A stretch of DNA of 7,287 nucleotides from an uncultured Oscillospiraceae bacterium (GCA_934636045.1 CAKTZP010000109.1:1-7287); one strand, 5' to 3'. Positions 1 to 6,279 are shown, counted from the first letter of the stretch. Notes: generated by a model from the letters alone, not told the origin. A program made the numbers and translations.

Positions 1-1
1 C

Positions 2-1033
2 TGCAATTTTCACTGCAGGATGTGCTATGTCCACCTCACGGCGGAGGAGCAGCGCAGCCGCGGCGCGGAGCTTTCCGCCGAGCGCTGGCTGGCGCTGGCC
101 GAGGAGGCCAAGCGCGCGGGGACGGTCTTCCTGCTGCTGACCGGCGGCGAGCCGCTGGTGCGGCCGGATTTTCCGGAAATTTACCGCGAGATTCAAAAAA
201 TGGGCTTTATCCTCTCACTCAACACCAACGGATATTTTTTGCAGGGCGAGCTGCGGGAGCTGCTGCGCTCTGCACCGCCGTCGCGGGTAAATATTTCACT
301 TTACGGCGCTGATAATGCAACCTATGAGCGCCTGTGCGGCGTCCCGGCCTATGACCGCGTGTCGGAAAACATCCGCGCCCTGCGCGCGGCGGGCATCGAC
401 GTGCGCGTGACGATGCTGCTGACGCCGGAAAACTGCGGCGAGCTTTCCCGCGTGCTGGATGAGGCGAAGGCCGCCGGCGCGCACGCCGTCGCTGCGTCGT
501 ACCTCTTTCCGCCGCTGCGGGCGCATCCGGAGCGTGTGGGCGAGAATTTTCGGCTTTCTCCCGAGGAGGCGGGGCGCTTTTCCGCCGAATTCAGCCGCCG
601 CTCGCTGGACGCCGCAACCTTCGCGCGCCACGCCGAGGCACTGCTCGCCGGCGCGGCGGTCGAGCGCGACGAGGACGACTGCGCCCCGACGGAGGGAGAA
701 GGCCTCGGCTGCCGCGCCGGAACGACGAGCTTCTGGCTGTCGTGGGACGGAAAGCTCCTGCCCTGCGGCCAGATGACGGAGCCCGCGGTCGAATGCCAAA
801 GCCTTGCTGCCGCGTGGGACGAGCTGCGCGGGCGCGTTGCCCGGCTGCGGCTGCCGCCGGAGTGCACCGGCTGTGCTGTGCGCAATGCCTGCCAGGTCTG
901 TGCGGCAAAATGCCTGTGCGAGACCGGACATATCGACGGAAAACCCGACTACGTCTGCCGCATGGGGCGGGCGTACCTTGCCGCGCTGCGCGCGGCGCGG
1001 GGGAAGGAGGACGAGCATGGACATCAAGCGTGA
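2..1033 (+). CDS. Radical SAM/SPASM domain protein, 5'-truncated by window edge
   Basis: Probable radical SAM enzyme of the SPASM peptide-maturase type, which uses S-adenosylmethionine and Fe-S clusters to modify a peptide or protein; the substrate cannot be read here. The open frame runs from base 2 with no start codon. The cluster motif CxxxCxxC is encoded by Cys codons at 2, 14 and 23, so the ATG at 20 lies inside the motif and cannot be the true start. The GGEP motif is at 143-154. The C-terminal SPASM region starts at Cys 710 and fits CX12GX4C (to Cys 764), followed by Cys codons at 863, 872, 890, 899, 911, 917 and 956, enough for auxiliary clusters. 343 residues are visible, so only a modest N-terminal part is missing. 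The end overlaps the PqqD-like gene by 17 bp, implying co-translation. Family assignment is firm; RiPP maturation is inferred from SPASM plus PqqD. Confidence 0.9.
   Translation, partial: CNFHCRMCYVHLTAEEQRSRGAELSAERWLALAEEAKRAGTVFLLLTGGEPLVRPDFPEIYREIQKMGFILSLNTNGYFLQGELRELLRSAPPSRVNISLYGADNATYERLCGVPAYDRVSENIRALRAAGIDVRVTMLLTPENCGELSRVLDEAKAAGAHAVAASYLFPPLRAHPERVGENFRLSPEEAGRFSAEFSRRSLDAATFARHAEALLAGAAVERDEDDCAPTEGEGLGCRAGTTSFWLSWDGKLLPCGQMTEPAVECQSLAAAWDELRGRVARLRLPPECTGCAVRNACQVCAAKCLCETGHIDGKPDYVCRMGRAYLAALRAARGKEDEHGHQA
1004..1010 (+). promoter_or_regulatory. Ribosome binding site of the PqqD-like gene
   Basis: AAGGAGG lies inside the end of the radical SAM gene, 6 nt before the ATG at 1017. 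It decides the start: the frame stays open upstream to about 804, but that stretch only shadows the SPASM region. Confidence 0.85.
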
Positions 1034-1277
1034 TTTCGTCCTGCGCTATGTGGCAGGAACGGCGCTGCTCATCCCCACAGGGCGGACAGCGTTGGATCTG
1101 AACGGCATGCTGACGCTCAACGAGCTCGGCGCGGAGATCTGGACGATGCTGCCGCAGGCAAAAAATGAGCAGGACATTGTTGCCCGCATCTTGGAGGACT
1201 ATGACGCGACAGAAGAACAGGTAAAGCAGGACGTTGCTGCCTTCCTTGCAAAACTACGCGGGTTGGGGATTCTCTGA
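1017..1277 (+). CDS. PqqD-like protein (RiPP recognition element fold)
   Basis: 86-residue protein resembling the PqqD family. PqqD-like proteins form a small winged-helix domain (RiPP recognition element) that binds the leader of a precursor peptide and presents it to a partner radical SAM enzyme. Family-like signals are the early hydrophobic strand with a Gly turn (YVAGTALLIPTG), then a segment with LNGMLTLNELGAEIW, which resembles the usual LN-x-T-uncharged-IW core, then a helical part with alternating charge, and a final LRGLGIL helix end. The usual PqqD length is about 90 residues, so this one is complete. It overlaps the radical SAM gene by 17 bp and has a strong internal ribosome binding site, supporting a stoichiometric partnership. 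No precursor-like small gene follows it before GAPDH, so a substrate, if local, should lie upstream of the window. Confidence 0.85.
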   Translation: MDIKRDFVLRYVAGTALLIPTGRTALDLNGMLTLNELGAEIWTMLPQAKNEQDIVARILEDYDATEEQVKQDVAAFLAKLRGLGIL

Positions 1278-1337
1278 TTCCAACAAAACCGATTAAAAAA
1301 CCGGGTAGAATCTGCGAAATTTGATGAAAATTGACAG

Positions 1338-1366
1338 TTGCGAACCGGCGCAGGTTCGTATATAAT
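1338..1366 (+). promoter_or_regulatory. Sigma-A-type promoter of GAPDH
   Basis: A perfect TATAAT -10 box is at 1361-1366. The box at the optimal 17-bp distance is TTGCGA (1338-1343, four of six consensus bases). The predicted start of transcription is near 1373, giving a leader of about 57 nt. A perfect TTGACA at 1331-1336 lies nearby but is 24 bp from the -10. Confidence 0.7.
1341..1358. promoter_or_regulatory. Inverted repeat in the GAPDH promoter spacer (possible operator)
   Basis: CGAACC at 1341-1346 and GGTTCG at 1353-1358 are perfect inverted arms around a central GGCGCA, so 8 of 9 base pairs across 18 bp are symmetric. The dyad fills the gap between the -35 and -10 boxes, where a bound protein would control polymerase access. 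No regulator can be named from the window. Confidence 0.45.
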
Positions 1367-1429
1367 AGAAACGTTGAGAAATCATTACTGCGGTGTTTTG
1401 CGCCGCGGAAATAATTGGAGGAAAAACAA

Positions 1430-2461
1430 ATGTCTGTAAAAGTTGCTATCAATGGTTTTGGCAGAATCGGCCGTCTGGCATTCCGTCAGATGTTCGGCGC
1501 CGAGGGTTATGAGATCGTTGCCATCAACGACCTGACCTCTGCGAAGATGCTGGCGCACCTTCTCAAGTACGACTCCACGCAGGGCAACTACGTTGCAATG
1601 GGCCACACGGTCGATTACAACGAGGGCGAAGGCGAGGACAACTACATCGTCGTCGACGGTAAGAAGGTCGTCATCTACAAGATGCCCAACGCAGCGGAGC
1701 TGCCGTGGGGCAAGCTGGGCGTTGACGTCGTGCTCGAGTGCACCGGCTTCTACACCAGCAAGGCAAAGGCGCAGGCGCACATCGACGCCGGTGCCAAGAA
1801 GGTCGTTATCTCCGCTCCCGCCGGCAACGACCTGCCCACCATCGTTTATAACGTCAACCACGAGACCCTGACCAAGGAAGACCACATCATCTCCGCCGCT
1901 TCCTGCACCACCAACTGCCTCGCTCCGATGGCAAAGGCTCTGAATGACCTCGCTCCCATCGAGTCCGGCATCATGTGCACCATCCACGCCTACACCGGCG
2001 ACCAGATGATCCTCGACGGCCCGCAGCGCAAGGGTGACCTTCGCCGCAGCCGCGCTGGTGCGGTCAACATCGTCCCGAACTCCACCGGCGCTGCCAAGGC
2101 CATCGGCCTGGTCATCCCCGAGCTGAACGGCAAGCTCATCGGCGCTGCACAGCGCGTCCCGACTCCCACCGGCTCCACCACCATCCTCAACGCCATCGTG
2201 AAGGGCACCGTGTCCGTCGACGAGATCAACGCGCAGATGAAGAAGGAAGCCACCGAATCCTTCGGCTACAACGAAGACCAGATCGTCTCTTCCGACGTCA
2301 TCGGCATGCGTTACGGCTCCCTGTTTGATGCCACCCAGACCATGGTCGTCAACCTTGAGAACGGCACCACGCAGGTGCAGGTCGTTTCTTGGTACGACAA
2401 TGAGAACTCCTACGTTTCTCAGATGGTCCGCACCATCAAGCACTTCTCCACGCTGCTGTAA
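1430..2461 (+). CDS. gap: Type I glyceraldehyde-3-phosphate dehydrogenase
   Basis: Cytoplasmic glycolytic enzyme that converts glyceraldehyde 3-phosphate, NAD+ and phosphate to 1,3-bisphosphoglycerate and NADH. The 343-residue protein is full length for the family. The N-terminal Rossmann motif NGFGRIGR is at residues 8-15, and Asp34-Leu35 after the second strand fits NAD+ rather than NADP+ preference. The catalytic Cys159 sits in SCTTNCLAP and the activating His186 in [10 protein letters not shown]. Later signatures include [13 protein letters not shown] and the C-terminal SWYDNENSY. The start is the ATG at 1430, 8 nt after GGAGG (1417-1421); a TTG five codons upstream overlaps that site and is unlikely. 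Codon use is strongly biased to C-ending codons, as in highly expressed genes. It has its own promoter and a hairpin at its end, so it is probably monocistronic. Confidence 0.98.
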   Translation: MSVKVAINGFGRIGRLAFRQMFGAEGYEIVAINDLTSAKMLAHLLKYDSTQGNYVAMGHTVDYNEGEGEDNYIVVDGKKVVIYKMPNAAELPWGKLGVDVVLECTGFYTSKAKAQAHIDAGAKKVVISAPAGNDLPTIVYNVNHETLTKEDHIISAASCTTNCLAPMAKALNDLAPIESGIMCTIHAYTGDQMILDGPQRKGDLRRSRAGAVNIVPNSTGAAKAIGLVIPELNGKLIGAAQRVPTPTGSTTILNAIVKGTVSVDEINAQMKKEATESFGYNEDQIVSSDVIGMRYGSLFDATQTMVVNLENGTTQVQVVSWYDNENSYVSQMVRTIKHFSTLL

Positions 2462-2477
2462 AAATCATATCATACCG

Positions 2478-2507
2478 AATCTCCCGCAGGCTTGCCTGCG
2501 GGAGATT
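2478..2507 (+). terminator. Hairpin terminator downstream of GAPDH
   Basis: A perfect 13-bp stem, AATCTCCCGCAGG (2478-2490) with CCTGCGGGAGATT (2495-2507), closes a CTTG loop 16 nt after the stop codon. The T-run is poor (TTT then CAG), so termination may be partial. A copy differing by one base lies at 2743-2772. Confidence 0.7.
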
Positions 2508-2513
2508 TCAGCG

Positions 2514-2736
2514 TGTCAAAAAACTACCCCGCATGTCATTGCGATGTCGCAGCCGTTGGCGACGAAGGAGCCTTACGGATGCGGGCTCTCCGCTTGCCGG
2601 TCGGAGCGAAGCGACGTGGCAATCTCATGCAGGCAGTTTCGAATTCGCCGAAAATCATCTGAAAATCAAAACAATTCTGCGAGATTGCCACGGCCCTTGC
2701 AGGGCCTCGCAATGACAAAATCGGACTTCTTTGACA
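2514..2736. repeat. Palindromic dispersed element (MITE-like), copy 1
   Basis: About 223 bp without a gene. The ends are inverted repeats: TGTCAAAAAA at 2514-2523 matches TTCTTTGACA at 2727-2736 in 9 of 10 positions. Further in, TGTCATTGCGA (2534-2544) is the exact reverse complement of 2707-2717, and GTGGCAATCTC (2616-2626) of 2681-2691. The right arm folds as an ATTGC/GCAAT stem enclosing GGCCC-TTGCA-GGGCC; the left arm has a longer insert with its own GTCGC/GCGAC pair. A second copy begins at 7226 in the opposite orientation. Inverted ends, small size and no coding capacity suggest a non-autonomous mobile or REP/MITE-type repeat. No target duplication is evident, and the mobilising enzyme, if any, is not in the window. 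Confidence 0.75.
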
Positions 2737-2742
2737 GTTTGG

Positions 2743-2775
2743 AATCTCCTGCAGGCTTGCCTGCGGGAGATTTTT
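2743..2775 (+). terminator. Second copy of the hairpin, with a T-run
   Basis: AATCTCCTGCAGG (2743-2755), CTTG loop, CCTGCGGGAGATT (2760-2772), ending in five T (2771-2775). The stem has one G-U pair where the GAPDH copy has G-C. It matches the hairpin at 2478-2507 in 29 of 30 bases but has the better T-run, so it is the stronger intrinsic terminator and insulates the next gene. Confidence 0.75.
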
Positions 2776-2776
2776 G

Positions 2777-2805
2777 TTGCATCTGCTGAGGCTTTGTCCT
2801 ATAAT
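2777..2805 (+). promoter_or_regulatory. Promoter of the surface-protein gene
   Basis: A perfect TATAAT is at 2800-2805. At 17 bp upstream lies TTGCAT (2777-2782), a weak -35 that directly abuts the terminator T-run. The inferred start of transcription is near 2812, leaving a leader of about 45 nt. Confidence 0.55.
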
Positions 2806-2857
2806 AGCAGCATAAACGGCGCACCGTGTCCGGCGCGGCCAGAACGGAGAGAAGAAG

Positions 2858-5800
2858 ATGAAGCGTTTCTTTGTGATTTTACTGACCTTTTCACTGTTGA
2901 TGAGCGTATGCGCGCCGACTGCGCTGGCGGCCGACACTGTCGCAGAGGGTACCTGCGGCGAGAAGCTGACGTGGCGGCTGGACGGGGACGGGATCCTGAC
3001 GATTTCGGGAACGGGAGCAACGGAGGATTTTTCCGCCGCCGCTCCGTGGGCCGCATATAAAGCGCAGATCAAATCCGCGGTAGTGGGCGAGGGGGTAACG
3101 CGCCTCGGCAACTACGCCTTTTCCGGTTGCGGGAATTTGACGAACGTCTCCCTGCCGAGCAGTCTGACCGAGCTCGGCGACGAGACGTTCCGCGCCTGCC
3201 ACTCGCTGAGTCGTATTACGATCCCAAACGGGGTAACAAGACTCGGCGACCGCGCGTTTTTTGCCTGCTCGGGGCTGACGGAGGTGCGGCTTTCGGCGAA
3301 GCTGGAGCGCATCGGCGGATATGCGTTCGAAAGCTGCACGGCATTAAGGCAGATCGAGCTCCCGCAAGGTATGACGGAGCTTGCTGCCGGTGCCTTCAAG
3401 GGCTGCACCGCGCTGGAGCACATTGAGCTGCCGAGCAGCGTGACGCATGTGACGGCAAGCCTCTTTTATGAATGTGAGAGCCTGAAAAGCGCGGTATTGC
3501 CGGACAGCATCGAGAGCATTGCGTCGGAGGCGTTTTCCTACAGCGGACTGGAGAGCATTTCTGTTCCGGCGAGCGTAAAAACGGTGTACCAAACCGCATT
3601 TCAGGAGTGCTTTGCGCTGAAAAGTGCGGAGATCGCAGCGGAAGAGGTCGGGATTGGCGCTTTTTTGGACTGCTGGGCGCTGAAGAACGTCACGTTCGGC
3701 AGGACGGTGAAAAAGCTCGGGAAAAATATATTCGGCGGCTGTACGTCTCTGACCGAGGTTTCTTTTTTGGGCGCGAAGCCGGAGCTTGCGGATAATACTT
3801 TTAATGAAGTAGCAGCGACGGTCGGATATCCCGAGGAGGCGGACGACGCAGTAACGTGGACGGATGAGGCGCGGCAGGATTACGGCGGCGAACTGACATG
3901 GGAGCGGCGGCATGACCTCGAGCACGTTCCGGCAAAAGAGCCGACCTGCACCGAGGCGGGGAATTCCGAATATTGGGGCTGCTTGGTTTGCGGAAAGCGC
4001 TTTGCCGATGCGGCGTGCAGGACGGAGATTACGAACCCTAAGCTGCCTGCGCTGCCGCACATTTGGGACGAGGGCAGGGTCACACATGCTGCGACGACCG
4101 AAGCGGAGGGCGTTAAGACCTTTACCTGTTTGCGCTGTGAGACGACAAGAACCGCGCCGATTGTTAAGCTCTCGTCCGAGACTTCACGCGCGGAGGGTGT
4201 CTGCGGCGAGAAGCTGACGTGGCGGCTGAGCGATAACGGCGTCTTGACGATCTCGGGCAGCGGGAAAATGGAGGATTATGTAAACCGCGGGCCGTGGGCG
4301 GCGTACCGTGACGAAATTACCTCCGTCGTCGTTGCGGCGGGCGTCGAGTCCGTCGGAAAGCGTGCTCTTGCGGACTGTGCGCAGCTAAAGGCAGTTGAGC
4401 TTCCCGACAGCCTGACCGCAATCGGCAGCGAGGCGTTTTTCTCCTGTGCTGCCCTGACGAGTCTTACCGTTCCGAAAAATGTGACAAGCATCGGCAGCGA
4501 GGCTTTTTACGGCTGCGAAGCCCTGCGCGGCGTATGGGTCGATGCAGGAAATGCGGTGTATTGCACTGATAATTTCGGCGTTGTGTATAATAAGGAAAAA
4601 ACAGCGTTGGTATATGTCCCGATCATGGCGGAGCTGGGCGACTATGTGATTCCCGACGGCGTAACGAGCGTAAAGCCGTATGCGTTCGAGTGCCGCCTCG
4701 GCCTGACGGGCGTGCGCATCCCCGAGGGCGTGACGAGCATCGACGAGCATGCCTTTTACGGCTGTACCGCGCTGAAGAGCGCCGTGATCCCGTCGAGTGT
4801 GACAAGCGTCGGAGAAAGCGCGTTTAACGGCTGCACGGCGCTGGTGAGCGTATGCTTCCTCGGCGACGCGCCGGAGCTCGGCTATATGGCCTTCCAAACC
4901 TACGACGCGGACAAAAATGAGGACGTCAATATCCGCGGCCTGACGCTCTACTACATTGCGGGCAAGAAGGGCTGGACCACCCCGACCATCGGCGAGGAGG
5001 AATATCCCACTGCGACGTGGGATGGTGTGAAGGTTCCGCTGCCGTCGCATGAGCATGACTATCAAGCGGTCGTGACCAAGCCGACCTGCACGGAGGGAGG
5101 CTACACAACGTACACCTGTCGGATTTGCGGCGACCAATACGTCGCCGACCCTGTCCCGCCGAAGGGACACAACATGGTCCTCGACCCGGAGATCGCACCG
5201 ACCTGTACCAAGCCCGGCCGCTCCATCGGTACCCACTGCACCGTCTGCAAGGAGGTTTTCCTCGCGTCTACCGTCCTTCCCGCGCTCGGCCACGCGTGGG
5301 ACGACGGCACGGTCACGCTTAGGCCGACGACGGTACGGGAGGGCATACGGACCTTTACCTGTACGCGCTGTGAAGCAATCAGAACCGAGCCGATCGACCG
5401 CCTGCAAATCACCGTCCCCTTCCGCGACGTGGACAAGGACGCATACTACGCAGCCGCAGTCGAATGGGCGGTGGAGAAGAACATCACCAAGGGCACGGCA
5501 GCGGACACCTTCGCGCCGAATGACACCTGCACGAGAGGGCAGATCGTCACCTTCCTGTGGCGTGCGGCGGGCGAGCCAAAGCCGAGCGACACGGAAAATC
5601 CGTTCACCGATATCCAGCAGAGCGACTATTGGTATAACGCGGTGCTTTGGGCGGTGGAGCAGGGCATTACGACGGGCACGAGCACGGCGACCTTCTCTCC
5701 CAATGAGGGCTGCACGCGCGGACAGGTGGCAGCGTTCCTGTGGCGCTATGAGAACAAGCCCGCTCCCACGGTGAAAAATCCGTTTGAGGACGTTAAGGCA

Positions 5801-5938
5801 GGCGCGTATTATTATGACGCGGTGCTGTGGGCGCTGGAGGCCAATGTCACCAAGGGCACGAGCGCCACGACCTTCGCACCGAACGACACCTGCACGAGAG
5901 GGCAGATCGTGACGTTCCTGTATCGCGATATTGCATAA
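2858..5938 (+). CDS. Secreted BspA-like LRR_5 surface protein with three C-terminal SLH domains
   Basis: 1026-residue exported protein, probably held on the cell wall. Residues 1-24 are a Sec signal peptide (KR, hydrophobic core, cleavage after ALA). Two similar modules follow. Module A has a CGEKLTWRL lead at 33, about ten LRR_5 repeats of about 23 residues (pattern VTxIGxxAFxGCxxLxxVxLP) to about 310, then a CxxC-rich segment from about 352 to 442. Module B has the same lead at 449, about six LRR_5 repeats broken by an insert near 568-607, then CxxC-rich segments from 731 to about 850. Three SLH domains occupy about 854-1026, each with a TRGQ-type helix, and would bind a secondary cell-wall polymer. 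BspA-type LRRs are linked to adhesion and host or microbe binding, but the ligand is unknown. GGAGAG at 2846 precedes the ATG. Repeats 7 and 9 of module A are shortened. Architecture is certain; an adhesin role is inferred. Confidence 0.93.
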   Translation: MKRFFVILLTFSLLMSVCAPTALAADTVAEGTCGEKLTWRLDGDGILTISGTGATEDFSAAAPWAAYKAQIKSAVVGEGVTRLGNYAFSGCGNLTNVSLPSSLTELGDETFRACHSLSRITIPNGVTRLGDRAFFACSGLTEVRLSAKLERIGGYAFESCTALRQIELPQGMTELAAGAFKGCTALEHIELPSSVTHVTASLFYECESLKSAVLPDSIESIASEAFSYSGLESISVPASVKTVYQTAFQECFALKSAEIAAEEVGIGAFLDCWALKNVTFGRTVKKLGKNIFGGCTSLTEVSFLGAKPELADNTFNEVAATVGYPEEADDAVTWTDEARQDYGGELTWERRHDLEHVPAKEPTCTEAGNSEYWGCLVCGKRFADAACRTEITNPKLPALPHIWDEGRVTHAATTEAEGVKTFTCLRCETTRTAPIVKLSSETSRAEGVCGEKLTWRLSDNGVLTISGSGKMEDYVNRGPWAAYRDEITSVVVAAGVESVGKRALADCAQLKAVELPDSLTAIGSEAFFSCAALTSLTVPKNVTSIGSEAFYGCEALRGVWVDAGNAVYCTDNFGVVYNKEKTALVYVPIMAELGDYVIPDGVTSVKPYAFECRLGLTGVRIPEGVTSIDEHAFYGCTALKSAVIPSSVTSVGESAFNGCTALVSVCFLGDAPELGYMAFQTYDADKNEDVNIRGLTLYYIAGKKGWTTPTIGEEEYPTATWDGVKVPLPSHEHDYQAVVTKPTCTEGGYTTYTCRICGDQYVADPVPPKGHNMVLDPEIAPTCTKPGRSIGTHCTVCKEVFLASTVLPALGHAWDDGTVTLRPTTVREGIRTFTCTRCEAIRTEPIDRLQITVPFRDVDKDAYYAAAVEWAVEKNITKGTAADTFAPNDTCTRGQIVTFLWRAAGEPKPSDTENPFTDIQQSDYWYNAVLWAVEQGITTGTSTATFSPNEGCTRGQVAAFLWRYENKPAPTVKNPFEDVKAGAYYYDAVLWALEANVTKGTSATTFAPNDTCTRGQIVTFLYRDIA
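5507..5921 (+). repeat. Near-identical DNA repeat in SLH1 and SLH3
   Basis: Bases 5507-5558 and 5870-5921 match in 48 of 52 positions, with an unbroken identical core of 26 bases, and encode the TFAPNDTCTRGQIVTFL segments of the first and third SLH domains. The second SLH domain between them is more divergent, which points to recent duplication or gene conversion between SLH1 and SLH3. Confidence 0.8.
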
Positions 5939-6054
5939 GGATCACCGACAAAGCATCATCATCAGCAGAATTCTCGGGCGGAGCCCATGAGGCAATCGCC
6001 GGTCGGACAACGGCCTTATGCCGGGTCTGCGAGAATTTAAAAATTATGAGAGGC
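5939..6054 (+). other. Gene-free stretch with a large inverted repeat after the surface-protein gene
   Basis: AATTCTCG (5969-5976) and CGAGAATT (6030-6037) are perfect inverted arms. Between them are two small hairpins, GGGC-GGA-GCCC (5976-5986) and CGGC-CTTAT-GCCG (6011-6023). The second arm is followed by A/T-rich sequence but no clean T-run, so it may be a weak terminator, an mRNA 3' end structure or a decayed repeat. No gene is supported here. Confidence 0.45.
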
Positions 6055-6078
6055 TCGGAAAATCAATTGAATTTCCGA
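6055..6078. promoter_or_regulatory. 24-bp dyad overlapping the -35 box (possible operator)
   Basis: TCGGAAA (6055-6061) mirrors TTTCCGA (6072-6078), and the inner TCAATTGA (6063-6070) is itself palindromic, so 11 of 12 base pairs are symmetric. The dyad covers the -35 box of the esterase promoter, a typical place for a dimeric repressor. The regulator is not identified. Confidence 0.5.
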
Positions 6079-6095
6079 AAAATGCGTGCTATATT
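6067..6095 (+). promoter_or_regulatory. Promoter of the alpha/beta-hydrolase gene
   Basis: TTGAAT (6067-6072) and TATATT (6090-6095) are separated by exactly 17 bp. Transcription would start near 6102, giving a leader of about 180 nt before the ATG, unusually long for a simple esterase gene. Confidence 0.6.
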
Positions 6096-6110
6096 GTGCG
6101 TGGATGCGGA

Positions 6111-6248
6111 GGGAAGGCTCACACGGCTCAGACGAGGCTTTGAAGCGGAGCGCTTCGCGGCCGGCTTTAAGAAAACGCCGTCAGCGTCCTGCTCGGAGCT
6201 GCGGCAATGCAGCTGCACGGCACGTCCGAGGTGAGCCGTTCCTTTCCC
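6111..6248 (+). ncRNA. Candidate structured 5' leader RNA of the hydrolase gene
   Basis: The sequence can close on itself. GGGAAGG (6111-6117) pairs with CCTTTCCC (6241-6248) with one bulge, and ACGGCTCA (6123-6130) pairs perfectly with TGAGCCGT (6232-6239). Inside lie GAAGCG-GAG-CGCTTC (6142-6156), a possible CGGC/GCCG stem (6162-6180), and CTCGGA (6192-6197) with TCCGAG (6225-6230) enclosing GCTGC/GCAGC (6198-6213). A direct GGCTCA repeat (6116, 6125) offers an alternative partner for 6232-6237. The ribosome binding site AAGGAGG (6264-6270) follows 16 nt later. I do not recognise a known riboswitch class. It could be a regulatory leader, or a palindromic repeat inserted between promoter and gene. 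Confidence 0.45.
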
Positions 6249-6279
6249 AGACGGAGCTTGCGTAAGGAGGCAGTATCCT

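Larger units (their letters stand above)
1278..1429 (+). other. Intergenic region between the radical SAM operon and GAPDH
   Basis: About 150 bp that is AT-richer than its surroundings. I see no hairpin with a T-run after the PqqD-like stop, so where the upstream operon terminates is unclear and read-through into GAPDH is possible. The right half holds the GAPDH promoter, a spacer dyad and the ribosome binding site. Confidence 0.6.

Noticed and set aside
20..1033. Radical SAM gene starting at the ATG at 20
   Set aside because: The ATG is the Met between the second and third cluster cysteines; starting there would remove two of the three essential cysteines that are encoded just upstream in the same frame.
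804..1277. Longer 157-residue version of the PqqD-like protein
   Set aside because: The extra N-terminus shadows the SPASM region in another frame; the ATG at 1017 has a strong ribosome binding site and gives the normal family length.
1331..1336. Perfect TTGACA as the GAPDH -35 box
   Set aside because: It is 24 bp from TATAAT, too far for normal polymerase binding; TTGCGA at 17 bp fits better.
1415..1429. TTG start five codons upstream of GAPDH
   Set aside because: It overlaps the GGAGG ribosome binding site, and the ATG at 1430 begins the protein exactly where the family does.
1385..2443. 352-codon open frame on the minus strand opposite GAPDH
   Set aside because: It mirrors a highly biased coding sequence; the translation is repetitive in Val, Asp and Gly with no recognisable domain or ribosome binding site.
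2514..2736. CRISPR array or tRNA in the repetitive intergenic DNA
   Set aside because: The repeats are inverted rather than regularly spaced direct repeats, and no cloverleaf with a T-loop signature is visible.
2325..2789. Open frame running from GAPDH into the dispersed element
   Set aside because: It starts in a shifted frame within GAPDH and crosses a terminator hairpin and repeat; no domain is recognisable.
2900..2912. Lipoprotein signal at Cys18 of the surface protein
   Set aside because: The residue before the Cys is Val, which breaks the lipobox; ALA-A at 22-25 is a normal signal peptidase I site.
6046..6234. Small ORF of 62 codons (or 50 from the ATG at 6082) before the hydrolase
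   Set aside because: Neither start has a ribosome binding site, the promoter lies inside the longer version, and the codons overlap the paired leader structure.
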